64,000 bases of DNA from JANRJY01 sp033763735 (GCA_033763735.1 JANRJY010000006.1:1-64000); one strand, 5' to 3'; positions 44,301 through 54,774 are shown, numbered from the stretch's first letter. A program made the numbers and translations. Notes: a model not told the origin generated them from the letters alone.

Positions 44301-47300
44301 TGATTCGATAGCGCAATCTAATCTTGCCCATGATATTCGAATTAAACTTAAACCATATAGTGCGAGAACCACAGAATAATTGATCAGCTACATCTGTAGT
44401 AGCGCACGACATAGTAGCAGCAGGACCAATATAAATACCTTCCTTCAATACAGTTTTACTCGTGATAGAATCTTTAATTGATAATGCTTGAGAATAGAAG
44501 TCATTTTTAGTGCCTCCACTAGGTACTTTAGCAAATGTAACACCTACCTCTACTTGGGAATTAGGCAAATTATTTGGCTTATTATTTGTATAGTTAACCT
44601 GACCACTATAATTTTCAACAAGTACATAATATCGTCTTGCTTTTTGCTTTTCGCATGGATCAATTGACCATGACATAATTGGACTTGATTTAGCACATCC
44701 TCTAAAAGGACTCAATCGAGAATTATTACCTAAAAATACAAGACCCTTACTGTTGTTAGTTCCATTTTTAGTTACAGAATCGAGTGTACTCGTATTTAAT
44801 AATTGGTCAAATGATTTTACACCTTCTGCCTCTTCGTCAGCCATATATATAGAAAAAGGATATTGTAAACCATACAAATTATCGACCAATTCATTATATT
44901 GTTTTTCATAATCGTTGGCAGCAGCAGGCAATAATCCTCCATAATCGGGTGACCTATTAAATACCTGAACACTTACTTGACCCGCACCTTGTACACGAAA
45001 AGTATACCACATATTTTTTCGATTATCTTTTTGATTTTTATTTGGCTGCACAGGGTATCTATTAGCATCTGTTGTCCAATCGACCCAACAATAACATAAT
45101 GAAGGATCGGTACACCCATTATCTACAAATCCTAATGGATCTGAGAGAAATGCCCCTGTGGTACATGAGAAAAAAGTATTCGAAAAAGCTCTATTAGGAT
45201 AATCGGGGTTAGGTAGGTAGAAATCGCGCAATGCTTTGGTGTATTGGATACCATTCCCTGGAATTGAATCAAAATCATATGCCTTTTTGAAAAAATCGTA
45301 TCGCGATTTTTCTACTTTATCAATATAAAGTGACGGTGCAACAGTTTTATAAATGTGCGAGTTATTGGCATACACTACCAAAGTGTATGTTCCGGCTGAT
45401 AATTTACAGTAGTTGAGGTAACTATTACAAGGAGAAATTGGAGATTTTGTTTTAAAAGTAACAGAATCCGTTTTCACATTTCCCAAATATAAACTAGCCA
45501 AGAAACCGGCACCTATATTTAGCGAAAGAAAATATTCTTTTGATAAATTACTTGGATAATGTTGACCTAAGAAGTCTTTGCCTTGACCTAGAGTGAACAC
45601 ATAAAAAGAAGCTCGATTAAAACTTCCCGGAAAAGTTACCACATTCTTTAATGCCAAAGAATCATCCACACAAGTAAAACCGTCTGAAGGAAGCGCAATT
45701 TGCTTACTAAAAACTGGAAACTGATAATCGGAAATTGCTTCATTTAGATCCCATTCTAAAGTGTCAGGTTTGATGAATGCAGAAGAAGGCCGATTATATT
45801 TGCTAATTGCAGAAACGACTAATTTTTGGATTTGGATTTGACTTTTAAAAAAATCCGGGGTTTGATATTGATTATTTGAAGTTTGCCAACTGCTATTTTC
45901 AAAAGTGGAAACCAGCGTATACCAACCTGCGGGTAGATTATTGCATAAATCTGATTCCCAGTAATTTACACAGTTGGAAGCTTGTGCGGAATATTTTAAA
46001 GGAATTTTCTGTAAGCTAACTGAATCTGAGCCTACCAATGAAGTACTAGCTCTTCCCATATATAATCGAAAACTACCATAATCTAAAGTATTTTTTATAG
46101 TGAGGGGTATTGAAGTGTTTATATAGAACTCTCTGAAATGCATTTTCGACACATTACCACATGGAACATCACTTGTTATTCGGAATTTGCTTATTTCGCA
46201 AGAAAAAGTGTCTACAGCTGAGAAAATGCTTTGCAAATTAAGAATTTGGCTGGTAATATCCCCTATGTTTTCAGCACGATTTGGAGCATCGAACCGAGAC
46301 CGAATTGGATTAAACATTATGGCGGGTTTGTCCATAAGCCCCGCTTGACTAGCTGTGCCTAACGTTAGTATGGTATAAGCCCCAGAATCCAAACAATATT
46401 TTTTCCAAAAGGCACTTAAATCAATGCAGTTGCCTTGTGTAATATCATTTGGGAATGAAAGCTTTTGATTACTTCCTGTTATAGAAACAAGTAATGCAGC
46501 ATTTCCTTTAAAAAGTTTGTGCTGGACGTAATCTCCCGTTGGCAATTGTGGGATCAGATCATTTCGAATTGCCATTAAACCTGTAGTGTTGATTTTGAAA
46601 CTTCGATATATAGCTGCATTTGAAGGCAGATTGCGGCAGGAATTTGAAATAGGTAGTTTTGTAGGTTGGCATCCTAATGTGTCGCTTATACTCGTATAAA
46701 TTTGATTGGATGATAGCGGAATTAAATCGTTTATTTTATTTATTTTATCTGAATCGTCAAGATTAAATCTGTTTAAAGGACGTGCATCTTGTGTGAAAAT
46801 ATTAAGCGTATAAGATTTTCCTAATGCTGAACTGAATCCATCAAGTGCTTTAGGTATAATTTTTGCCAATATCTGTATTGTATATTGACCTGAATCTAAG
46901 CAACTTACATCAATTAATGGCTCCTTGTTGAAATAAAAACTATCTATTAAAGCCAATGCACTCGTATTTGTAATACATGCCATTGAATTACCCTTATATA
47001 ATCGTGCGTATATTACTTGTGTTTCAGCATTTTGAATATTTGCTTTCAAGTTTGCTCCTTTTTGTATTCGAAATGAATACCAGTGTGAAAGTTGAAATTC
47101 CTGATTGGAATAATAAAAATTTTGACCTGAAAGTGTTCTATTTTTTACACAAGGTGATGGGTTGTTCATATAATTCGATTCACACTTAAAGGTATTTCTA
47201 AAAGTAGTTAAATAACCAGAAGCTGAATTATTCGTAGGCAAGGTTCCTAAAACTACCGGTTGTGTCAGATTATGTCCTAATGAAGTATTCTTTCCAAAGT

Positions 47301-50300
47301 CTTGAATTGACAGATCGAAATTTAAATTCAATCGATTCTTGAAAAATAATTGAACTGTGTAAAACGTATTAGGTTGAAAAACACAATTCAAATAAAATGA
47401 CTGTGCCGTATCACCATATCTGTTATTTTTTCTGAAAATGTGATTTTGCATCAATTGCAAATTATCTGGAGACACTAAGGTACCATTGCCTATATATATA
47501 TTACAACCTACTTCATCAAATGTTTCTACATCAGGTGAGTTTAGATAAAGTTTAATACCATCTGTTAAAGAACCGGTTTTAAATACAAACCAATTTGTCT
47601 GTTTGTATCCAGTAAATGTTATGTTACCTTTCTTAAAAAGCTCCTTATCAGAATCAATAGACAAGCATCCGGTAAGAAAAGAAACTCTATTGGCCGACAA
47701 ATTTAAACTCGGAAAAACATAAGCATCTTTTGGCCGATCGTAAAGTGAAGTTCGTGTTTGCTCTCCATTTGTGGAAAGAACAATGTTTGCTTTAACCGGA
47801 ATGTTCTTTAAATAATCAGCTATCTGTCCAGAGCTAAATCGTATATAATAAGTGCCTTCACTCAAACAAGTATTAATTGTATTGCCATATCGATCAAACT
47901 GGGTAAAATCGGCCAAATCGCTACTATCGCCTTGAGGCCATTGGCGTAAAGGAAGAAAACCTGAGAACCGAGGCGTACGAAATACATCTACAAAAACATT
48001 GGTATTCCCTGCCAAATGACTTTGATTAAGTGCTGCCGGAACCTCTATTTTTACCCATCGAGTAGTAGGGATGTACAACTTGTACCACAAACTTTTAAAA
48101 AGTGAATTGTCAATAAACTGTTCTCCTGTTTCTTTTGTAGCCTGATCAAAAAACAAATCCATTGAATATGTTTCGTAACCATAATTTCCATTGCCGGTAT
48201 TTACCTCACAAGCATTTGCAAAATTATCGCAAGGCACCAAACCTGCCAAAGTACTTTGAGTGATGGTAATTGATATTGGTCCGGAAATATTATTGGTATA
48301 ATTAGATTCTAAAACCGAGCGATTGTGGTTCACACTTAAATATAAATAATATGTTCCCGATATAACATTAGGCAAATACACCTGAGCACTTTTGCTAACA
48401 GGTGTGCCTAAATTAACAATTGTATCATTATATACCGGCTGAAACAATAAAATAGAAGAATCTGCATTAAATGTTGATTTTTTGGAAAGATAAATATGAT
48501 CATACCAAGGCTTCCCTTTTTGGGTTGCAAACATGCCTAAATTGCTTAATGTATAGCTGAGTTGAATAGGTGTACCCGACAATGAATAACCTGTAAATGT
48601 TTGAATAGCACCTGTTAAATCAGGATATTTTGGTGATTGAACAAAAAATTTGCATGCCACCGCATTATTATTATTTTCATTAAGCTCCTGTCCCAAATCG
48701 TTACGATAGTCGGAACGGATTAATAGGTAATACCAATTTCCTACCGTAAAGTTAGGAGCCGTAATATTTAAGTTTTGAGCAATCGAGACCGAATCATTTA
48801 TCAGCATTCGATTCGCAAAAATTGGGTTTGGTAACGAAATACCATCTGGACTTACATAGGTAAGCTTTCCTTGTATATAATCAGAAATAAAACGATCGGT
48901 GCTTGGGTTAAAAACAGTGTCAGTAGACACATAATATGCATCATAAAATATTTGATTGATATCTTTTCTTCCTATATTCTTAAGTTGATAAGAAAAGCCT
49001 GCAGCATTTCCTAAAGTTAAGGTGTCGGATGGGCACGAAATTTTACTTACAGCTACATCAGGAAGAAGTGGGGGCTCAAATAGTATTTTTTTACTAATTA
49101 CTGCGTTATTTAAGAAGTTCGATTCTTCAGCAAGCGTTTGGTTTACAACAATATAATATCTACCTACAATATTTTGAGGAATAGTTAAAACTAATGAATC
49201 AGATAGTACTTTACCTGAATCAATAGTAATAGACTTAGAAAAAGAAGCAATCTGCAAATCAGTAAACGAGCTAAATACTGAATCATTAGAAATATAAATT
49301 GCAATATTAGAAGGGGACAATATAATCTTACCTTTTCCAATATTTGTAGCACTCCAATATAGTTTAGCTGATTCACCTGCTACAAGTGTGTCTTTATTAC
49401 TTTTTAGAGATATTCCCTTTAAATCGGGAAGCGATCTAATTCGAAAAGTATCTGTTTTTGATATTATACTTGCACATTGATTTCGAGCAATGACTTTCCA
49501 ACGATAGGAATTTCCATATTTGAGTACCCCAGATAAGAACGCATTAGGTATAGTTATACCAGTTATGGAATAATTTAGTGTAGTATCCGTAAGGTTATGA
49601 AGTCGTAAATCGTAGGAACTCACATTCGCAATTGGAGTCCAACTTAATTGTAAAGGAATGTTTAAGTCATATGCCTTGTTGGGTGGGCTAATTAAGTTAA
49701 GTCCTGACAAGCTTAGATTTAGGATTTTTACTTCAATGGTGTCGTTGACTGCACAAAAGCCATTACTATGAGATATGGCATACTTACCCCCTCCTGAAAC
49801 CAGAATTTGAGATTGCGTTCCAATCACATTAGTATTTGGAATTAATCGCCAAGCAAATAATCCTGATTCTTTATAACTATTTAAAGTGACTGATTGGCCT
49901 GAACATATGGAATTATCTGGACCCAAATTAACCTTGTAGGATGAAGTTTTGACTTGTATTTCATAAGAACCACTATCTGCATTAGCGCCATCAACTACTA
50001 TAAAATAGGAGGAATCCGGGCTGAATCCTTTGTATGAAAGTGTAGAGCCATTGCCACAACTATTTCCCGCTTTAAGAAATCCGCCCAATCCATTATAAAG
50101 ATATATTTTTGAATTCCATGTGGTATTGCACGAGTTAAATACAATTGAGTCTGTACAATTAGAAACTTTAAATCGATAATAAACATCGGGCGATTTATTG
50201 CCTGTTAATGTAGAAAGAATATGATTATTGGTAAATAAAGACGTGTTACCATTCCAAATTGTATCTCTTAATATGGTTCCTGCTATGTAAGGATTTTGAA

Positions 50301-53300
50301 GCGAATTTCCAACCCGCTCTTTTATAGTAATTGTAAGCGAATCTGAGATGATTGAAGTAGCGCACTGACTTGAATAGTTTCGCGTACGCAAGTATATGGT
50401 TCCTTTGTCATTAAACGATTTACTGAGACTAACAGTAGACACCCCAGACAAAGTTGTCCAAATATTGAATAGCTTTTGCTCCCATGTTGTAGTATTAAAA
50501 ACTGAACTTGTTAATAAAAAATAGCCAACCTCCTTTTGAAACAAGCTATTGCTTCCTGTAAGAGTTCCTTTATCAATTGAATTAATCTTGATAGAATCCG
50601 TTTTTATGCATTGGTTTTTAAAAGTAGAAACCACATAAATTCCTGGTATTGATACATAAACACTAGGAATTGAACCTGCACTTGGCAAATTCCACGTATA
50701 TGTTGCACCAAACAAGGATTTTGTGGTTAATAATAATTTGGCTCCGTTACAAATTGTTTTGTCAGGTCCCAAATTTGCCTGAACTGTACTTAAATTGATT
50801 TGTAAATTAAAAATTCCGGAAAGCGTACTATTGCCTTCAACTACTATAAAATACTTTTGACCAGATTTAAAGTTATTATTACCTATAAAAGAACGATTAC
50901 CACAAGCATCATTATTATACGTTAGTGTATTACCTAAGGAATCTAAAATATGCAAATAAGTATCGAAAGTTGAAGTACAAAGAGCAATCGACATTGAATC
51001 GAGGCAAGGTGGGGCTCGAAATGTAAAAAACACATCGGGAGAAGGTTGTCCAAATCCGGTGGAAGTAGTGTAATTATCAGAGTATAGAAATGTACTGTCT
51101 GAAAAAATATATGGAAATCCTGTGATGGTAATTGGTTTATTTTGCGTATTTCCAACTACTCTGTTTTGACGAATTTTAAAAGTGCCTAATTGCAACCCTG
51201 TAGTTGTAAACGCCCCTAAGTTAGTTGACCGAATTTTATAAAAATCACCTATCGGCAAGGTGTCTGGCACCATCCAATTGTAGCTACCTGTATTAGGAAT
51301 ATTTTGAGCAAGAGTTTTCCAAGAAGTTCCATTATTATTCGAATATTCCAAATGTATTAAATCGGAAGCATCTAAGTATTGCGATTGCCATCCAATAGAA
51401 TAGGACTGATTGGTTTTGATAATTTCATTAGAAGTAGGTCGAGTAATTTGTAAAGCTGGCGTTGCACCTATTGTGAAGTAATTATTACTATAATCTGATA
51501 TACAACTATTTAATAAATCGTAGGCTCGAATCAAACATTTGGTTGAAGTACCTGGGGGAACTATATATGAAGCAGATCCTGAAAAGGTGCCCGGAAAAGT
51601 GATATTGCTCCAACTGATGCCGTCATTTTGAGAGAATTCAAGTCTAAACTGATTTACAAATCCTGTGATTGATGCCAATACTGTAATTTGATTTCCTGTA
51701 CCAAATGATTCTCCTCCATTGGGATAAGAAATGGTAATCCCTGATAAAGAAGTTGTTCTTGAGATATTAAATCTTGGGCTTATAGTACTGACATTTACAT
51801 TTAAATTATCCGAAATACGAACATTGACATTCGAACTTGAAATATTAGGAACTTGCCATGTGTAATTGGCCAATCCTACCGAATTAATCAGAAGGTTTTT
51901 AATTATAGGGAACCATGTAGCTCCATTATTAAGTGTATAATCTAAGTTGGCTTGATAAGGTGCATTGTCAGCTCTAGACCAAATGAGGGAATAATTTGTG
52001 CAGCCCACTAAATTTGTATTAATCGAAGGGAGCGTCATTACAAAAGGTGTAGCAACAATAAATTTAACACTTTCAGGATGGCTAAAATATCCCAATTCGT
52101 TTCGAACTTGAATGTTTAAAAAATGGCCTCCTACCGATAAAAATGGTGTGGCATTAAATACCGATGCAAAAGAAACGCTGTCCGTTGAAGGACTAAAAGC
52201 GAATGGGGTTCCTAAAAAAGTACTTGAAAGTAAGTTATCAATTGAATAATACCCTGTTGTAATTTTAGCGATTCCTAAAGAGGCATCGTTTAGGTTTTGA
52301 GGAGCTACATAAAGTGGTCGCACTTCAGGATGGCTCCAAATGCCATTTTTTGAACGAACACGAGTAATGCTTCGGTGAAAACCTTCAGAAAGTCCAATAA
52401 AAGCATTTTGGAATATGTTACTAACCGAATCAGAAGAAGGAGAAAAGGCTACCTTAATTGAAGGTCCAGTAATTAAATCATCAAAAAAATATTGAACGGA
52501 ATCGATTGGAACCATTGCATTGCCAAAATCATATTTAGCCAAATCATTGACAAAAATGGGTCTGTTTTCGGCATGACTCCATTGACCATTTGCACTACCA
52601 GCACGAACCATCATTGTATGCCACCCTGGTTGCAGACCCGTGGCTGTAATTGCATTAAGAAAGAAAATCGAATCTAGAGAAGGAATTACTGAAAAGCTTC
52701 TTAAGCTGATTCGAGGTATTGTATCTTTGTCAAAATAGCATTCGATTTTGTTGATTGGTGAAGAAGTAGCTGTAGTAATAAAACCATCGCTACTGATATA
52801 AACGGGTCGAGATTCTAAATGGCTCCATACACCATTTTCAGTACCAACTCGTGTAAGAATAGTATGCCAACCAGCTGGAATACCTGTCCATGTAAATACA
52901 TTTTGTAAACTAATTGAATCGGATGAGGGGCTAATTGGAAAAGTACCAAAACTTATCCTAGGCAACGTATCTTTATCAAAGAAATATTCTAATCGATTGA
53001 TTTTATCGGGGGTAGCATTTACTATAAATCCATCCGAGCTAAAGTAAAACGGTCGGCAATCAGTTTGGCCCCACACACCCCAAGAATTTTTAAATCTCAA
53101 GCAAAATGTATGAAATCCAGGAGTGGTAAGAACCAAACCAGGGAAATTGTTTGCATTTAACAAAATACTGTCAGCAAAAGGCCCTGCCAAAGGCACAAAA
53201 GCAGCGAACCCAACCCCAGGATCATTGTTGTAAAAATATTCGTACCCAATTAATTCTTTCGAAGAAGGTAAAAAACCAAGCCCTGCAGTAGAAACAATAT

Positions 53301-53436
53301 CTTCAACTTGATAAAAAAGAGCAGGAGGTTGTGCAAGCACCTTGTTATATAATGCAAATGCTACCAGTAAAATCCAAAATTGAATTCTTGTTTTTTTTAA
53401 AAAAAACTTCTGAATTGCTGCATTTATATGCTTCAT
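41359..53436 (-). CDS. 4025-residue multidomain T9SS surface protein
   Basis: Signal peptide (to about residue 36, VLAQ); five 75-residue repeats with EYFFDKD and GWHT…WSH motifs (about 60-470); Ig-like and pre-peptidase-like segments with YFIVVEG; three CARDB-type domains starting near 1337, 1457 and 1602 (LPDLKG, LPDVAV, YPDLTG); a long region of repeated Cys-bearing beta units (about 1740-3310); a PKD domain near 3325; five Ig-like units typical of gliding/adhesin proteins (LGSDTSICPQT, LGSDKSICTNE); and a T9SS sorting domain from about 3945 (IYPNPADNYINL). The layout suggests a very long adhesin. It lies 15 bp after the beta-helix gene and 5 bp before the 3221-residue gene. Confidence 0.9.
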   Translation of the reverse strand: MKHINAAIQKFFLKKTRIQFWILLVAFALYNKVLAQPPALFYQVEDIVSTAGLGFLPSSKELIGYEYFYNNDPGVGFAAFVPLAGPFADSILLNANNFPGLVLTTPGFHTFCLRFKNSWGVWGQTDCRPFYFSSDGFIVNATPDKINRLEYFFDKDTLPRISFGTFPISPSSDSISLQNVFTWTGIPAGWHTILTRVGTENGVWSHLESRPVYISSDGFITTATSSPINKIECYFDKDTIPRISLRSFSVIPSLDSIFFLNAITATGLQPGWHTMMVRAGSANGQWSHAENRPIFVNDLAKYDFGNAMVPIDSVQYFFDDLITGPSIKVAFSPSSDSVSNIFQNAFIGLSEGFHRSITRVRSKNGIWSHPEVRPLYVAPQNLNDASLGIAKITTGYYSIDNLLSSTFLGTPFAFSPSTDSVSFASVFNATPFLSVGGHFLNIQVRNELGYFSHPESVKFIVATPFVMTLPSINTNLVGCTNYSLIWSRADNAPYQANLDYTLNNGATWFPIIKNLLINSVGLANYTWQVPNISSSNVNVRISDNLNVNVSTISPRFNISRTTSLSGITISYPNGGESFGTGNQITVLASITGFVNQFRLEFSQNDGISWSNITFPGTFSGSASYIVPPGTSTKCLIRAYDLLNSCISDYSNNYFTIGATPALQITRPTSNEIIKTNQSYSIGWQSQYLDASDLIHLEYSNNNGTSWKTLAQNIPNTGSYNWMVPDTLPIGDFYKIRSTNLGAFTTTGLQLGTFKIRQNRVVGNTQNKPITITGFPYIFSDSTFLYSDNYTTSTGFGQPSPDVFFTFRAPPCLDSMSIALCTSTFDTYLHILDSLGNTLTYNNDACGNRSFIGNNNFKSGQKYFIVVEGNSTLSGIFNLQINLSTVQANLGPDKTICNGAKLLLTTKSLFGATYTWNLPSAGSIPSVYVSIPGIYVVSTFKNQCIKTDSIKINSIDKGTLTGSNSLFQKEVGYFLLTSSVFNTTTWEQKLFNIWTTLSGVSTVSLSKSFNDKGTIYLRTRNYSSQCATSIISDSLTITIKERVGNSLQNPYIAGTILRDTIWNGNTSLFTNNHILSTLTGNKSPDVYYRFKVSNCTDSIVFNSCNTTWNSKIYLYNGLGGFLKAGNSCGNGSTLSYKGFSPDSSYFIVVDGANADSGSYEIQVKTSSYKVNLGPDNSICSGQSVTLNSYKESGLFAWRLIPNTNVIGTQSQILVSGGGKYAISHSNGFCAVNDTIEVKILNLSLSGLNLISPPNKAYDLNIPLQLSWTPIANVSSYDLRLHNLTDTTLNYSITGITIPNAFLSGVLKYGNSYRWKVIARNQCASIISKTDTFRIRSLPDLKGISLKSNKDTLVAGESAKLYWSATNIGKGKIILSPSNIAIYISNDSVFSSFTDLQIASFSKSITIDSGKVLSDSLVLTIPQNIVGRYYIVVNQTLAEESNFLNNAVISKKILFEPPLLPDVAVSKISCPSDTLTLGNAAGFSYQLKNIGRKDINQIFYDAYYVSTDTVFNPSTDRFISDYIQGKLTYVSPDGISLPNPIFANRMLINDSVSIAQNLNITAPNFTVGNWYYLLIRSDYRNDLGQELNENNNNAVACKFFVQSPKYPDLTGAIQTFTGYSLSGTPIQLSYTLSNLGMFATQKGKPWYDHIYLSKKSTFNADSSILLFQPVYNDTIVNLGTPVSKSAQVYLPNVISGTYYLYLSVNHNRSVLESNYTNNISGPISITITQSTLAGLVPCDNFANACEVNTGNGNYGYETYSMDLFFDQATKETGEQFIDNSLFKSLWYKLYIPTTRWVKIEVPAALNQSHLAGNTNVFVDVFRTPRFSGFLPLRQWPQGDSSDLADFTQFDRYGNTINTCLSEGTYYIRFSSGQIADYLKNIPVKANIVLSTNGEQTRTSLYDRPKDAYVFPSLNLSANRVSFLTGCLSIDSDKELFKKGNITFTGYKQTNWFVFKTGSLTDGIKLYLNSPDVETFDEVGCNIYIGNGTLVSPDNLQLMQNHIFRKNNRYGDTAQSFYLNCVFQPNTFYTVQLFFKNRLNLNFDLSIQDFGKNTSLGHNLTQPVVLGTLPTNNSASGYLTTFRNTFKCESNYMNNPSPCVKNRTLSGQNFYYSNQEFQLSHWYSFRIQKGANLKANIQNAETQVIYARLYKGNSMACITNTSALALIDSFYFNKEPLIDVSCLDSGQYTIQILAKIIPKALDGFSSALGKSYTLNIFTQDARPLNRFNLDDSDKINKINDLIPLSSNQIYTSISDTLGCQPTKLPISNSCRNLPSNAAIYRSFKINTTGLMAIRNDLIPQLPTGDYVQHKLFKGNAALLVSITGSNQKLSFPNDITQGNCIDLSAFWKKYCLDSGAYTILTLGTASQAGLMDKPAIMFNPIRSRFDAPNRAENIGDITSQILNLQSIFSAVDTFSCEISKFRITSDVPCGNVSKMHFREFYINTSIPLTIKNTLDYGSFRLYMGRASTSLVGSDSVSLQKIPLKYSAQASNCVNYWESDLCNNLPAGWYTLVSTFENSSWQTSNNQYQTPDFFKSQIQIQKLVVSAISKYNRPSSAFIKPDTLEWDLNEAISDYQFPVFSKQIALPSDGFTCVDDSLALKNVVTFPGSFNRASFYVFTLGQGKDFLGQHYPSNLSKEYFLSLNIGAGFLASLYLGNVKTDSVTFKTKSPISPCNSYLNYCKLSAGTYTLVVYANNSHIYKTVAPSLYIDKVEKSRYDFFKKAYDFDSIPGNGIQYTKALRDFYLPNPDYPNRAFSNTFFSCTTGAFLSDPLGFVDNGCTDPSLCYCWVDWTTDANRYPVQPNKNQKDNRKNMWYTFRVQGAGQVSVQVFNRSPDYGGLLPAAANDYEKQYNELVDNLYGLQYPFSIYMADEEAEGVKSFDQLLNTSTLDSVTKNGTNNSKGLVFLGNNSRLSPFRGCAKSSPIMSWSIDPCEKQKARRYYVLVENYSGQVNYTNNKPNNLPNSQVEVGVTFAKVPSGGTKNDFYSQALSIKDSITSKTVLKEGIYIGPAATMSCATTDVADQLFCGSRTIWFKFNSNIMGKIRLRYRIIDSTKTTSKTIINENGDIVTVYDYSKIVQTRYKSIDKLNNQYGEEMVLYKSLVAGDSSRKGLRKITLADFSINGDIYGEGCLNKGDYYLVITGCYSTSNQLQPIIELIPDIGDLCSSAYALNVTDKDLLFKSVRPVDCSSWGEDFGEDFSNTACYFDGSLNSYPKSFKNKNEIKSTWFKVSVGDIGPSNLNFKVRFTERNGSRFVYDSLIKYRIFYGTCSAMRGGECSNSPRQEFTLDCRAPNKSYYVQVTTPWWALGDVDLSVRASTPANPLCVPIDYDRPLADFRVENGCQGTPLLFTNLSTQGDSIEYKWNFGHQNAVSSSKSPTYVYPNDNQSTPYDVRLVVKNIAKSLSDTLVKTIYTDFKVPGKVTVTDISPNKNLNQKNVFVIGSTLNFNSNIPSIYDTTSKQVVWDFGTTGNTNQSIQLNPTNVSFSAPDTGFKLVTLKITKGFCTNVVIDSIAISPNYHVSLGSDTSICPQTGYTLDGSSEGLIFEWNGISGNRRYLQPVFSGKYKVKVTNRYGLIRTDSAFIQILDTNKINLGSDKSICTNEITTLDAGTAKKYNWSTGDTIQKIEVSSSGTYVVRAINNLGCVETKRIQVKKLQNPISGLPSDTLICENARVSLDTSNSKNKVLWSNQDTTLFTYPSSSGPLIVEINSPLNCVIKDTINIKLFQYPTSLLPSNHYACKDEEAKISGPSGFSKYLWNTNDTVKNISTTVLGLLQLDVIDSIGCKATFKTNVAKASYPNIKIDTLNGFLYLSHTTINHTWSVNSPSSSIPISKLGIYSVSGYTQGNCRFEDQINLLPKPYNLRQECVIDSNFAIWTLFQSTNIPNIYFWKLRNSGSEGSFIPTKDSTSFSTPFVRNEILDVSFQKQTLVSDSISLLKCEEENDCSHIKIYPNPADNYINLVVGKGNNSNLKSCPTINYSIYDNQSKLIDQKERIETQKPYEINLKKMTSGIYLILIETDGMKKTLKFAINK

Positions 53437-53451
53437 AGTTACAATTCAGAA

Positions 53452-54528
53452 CTACTTCTTGTTTTTAGCCTTTACTGAAAAGTTAATTGGGTCTCCTGGT
53501 GAACCAAAATTAATGACAGGAGTTGCATTAAATGAAGTAATTTGAGGTATAAAAGGTGTGCCGTTAATATTAAAAAGTCCTTTGATTAACCCAATATCTT
53601 TTCCATCCGTACCAGCATTTATGCCTACACTTCCAGGTGTTAAGAAAAAACTTCGATCGTAATAGTTTAGTATATATTCATAAAACCCCCAGTAATATGA
53701 ATTTGGTTGATTATGCATTGATTGGATAAAGGAATAACCTGTAAATGAAGGCAACGTTGTTATAGTATTTTGAAAGGTGTTTCCTGCAACGGTATGTGAA
53801 TTATCCATAATAAGGTTATTATAAAATATATTTGATGATGAATTTCCATCATACACATAAGTTCTATAAAAGATATTGTTTGCAATTGTTGCTTTATCAA
53901 CATCTTGTAACCTCCTCGTACTAATTTGATAATCATTTCCCAAAAACAGATTATTTGTAATAATTACCGTTGGATCATTGCTACTATTTATGTAACTATT
54001 TGAGTTAACATCAAATAAATTATTTCTAATTATTATATTTTTCGAAGAAGATCCATTTAATGCAATTCTCCCGTTTTTGAAGAGACACCCTTCAATTATC
54101 CAGTTTGTTTTAACATTTCCCCCAGAATATTGAAAATTAATTGTTCCGTCATATATCATGCATCTCGATACAACTATATTATTGGCGTCATTCACAAAAA
54201 AATTATTTACTCTCAACCCAAAGAACTTGGATCCATTGCATCCAGTTCTTAAATCGAATGACTCAATATCCGATACATTTTGATTTTGCTCATTAATTGA
54301 CTTGTGACCGGAACCTATAAAAATGAGTGCTTTGGTAACTATAGTATTTCCACCATACCTTGTAGGGCTTTTCAAAATATAAATGGTATCTCCATTAGTT
54401 GCTGCTGCCATTGCAGATTGTATATTATCATATTTTGCTGGTGTATTACTATCGTTTGATACTGTTCTTATTACTGCATTTACAGATAATGACAATAAGA
54501 ATATGTTTGAAAATATAAATTTAATCAT
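53452..54528 (-). CDS. Exported right-handed beta-helix protein, first island gene
   Basis: 358 residues with a signal peptide (about 1-18). The opening TVSNDSNTPAKYDNIQSAMAAATNGDTIYI is typical of pectate-lyase-like right-handed beta helices, followed by N-rich rungs (NIIIRNNLFDV, VIITNNLFLGN, TIANNIFYR). No catalytic Asp/Arg pattern is obvious, so binding is as likely as lyase or hydrolase activity. No T9SS sorting domain is visible at the C-terminus, which ends in a basic SVKAKNKK. A full promoter match lies just upstream. Confidence 0.8.
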   Translation of the reverse strand: MIKFIFSNIFLLSLSVNAVIRTVSNDSNTPAKYDNIQSAMAAATNGDTIYILKSPTRYGGNTIVTKALIFIGSGHKSINEQNQNVSDIESFDLRTGCNGSKFFGLRVNNFFVNDANNIVVSRCMIYDGTINFQYSGGNVKTNWIIEGCLFKNGRIALNGSSSKNIIIRNNLFDVNSNSYINSSNDPTVIITNNLFLGNDYQISTRRLQDVDKATIANNIFYRTYVYDGNSSSNIFYNNLIMDNSHTVAGNTFQNTITTLPSFTGYSFIQSMHNQPNSYYWGFYEYILNYYDRSFFLTPGSVGINAGTDGKDIGLIKGLFNINGTPFIPQITSFNATPVINFGSPGDPINFSVKAKNKK

Positions 54529-54552
54529 ATTTTAATTTTAGATGGGTTCTAT

Positions 54553-54583
54553 CAAATGTAATAAATTAGATTTTAAAATACAA
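54553..54583 (-). promoter_or_regulatory. Promoter of the island operon
   Basis: On the minus strand TTG (54581-54583), 20 nt, then TACATTTG (54553-54560) is a complete match to the Bacteroidota -33/-7 pattern, with the start codon of the beta-helix gene 24 bp further on. Confidence 0.65.
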
Positions 54584-54774
54584 TTATTTGACAAATACAT
54601 TTAAACAAGCCCCGAATACCTCGTTAATTTTTCATTAATTAATGTAATAAATTTGTGTGCATTAATAAATTAATTCACTATTAAAATTTGTATAATTTCT
54701 AATTATAAGTTTAAGAATTCATATTAATAAAATATGATTTTGAAAATAACTTTGCGAAAATTACATATTAATTC

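Larger units (their letters stand above)
30491..54774 (-). other. 24-kb segment between duplicated mutase 3' ends (candidate island)
   Basis: Four minus-strand genes (356, 3221, 4025 and 358 codons) lie between direct repeats A and B. A promoter stands at the right end, and the genes are spaced by 15, 5 and 101 bp, so they probably form one transcription unit. No integrase, transposase or tRNA end is recognisable, so the mechanism is open: integration with restoration of a gene's 3' end, or recombination with a related mutase allele. That it is mobile is inference. Confidence 0.6.

Noticed and set aside
54747..54754. Plus-strand TAACTTTG as a promoter for the mutase remnant
   Set aside because: It matches the -7 consensus but has no -33 element at a suitable distance, and there is no start codon or complete gene downstream.
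30491..54774. Prophage or insertion-sequence origin of the 24-kb segment
   Set aside because: No phage structural gene, transposase, integrase or terminal inverted repeat is present; only the long direct repeats support insertion.
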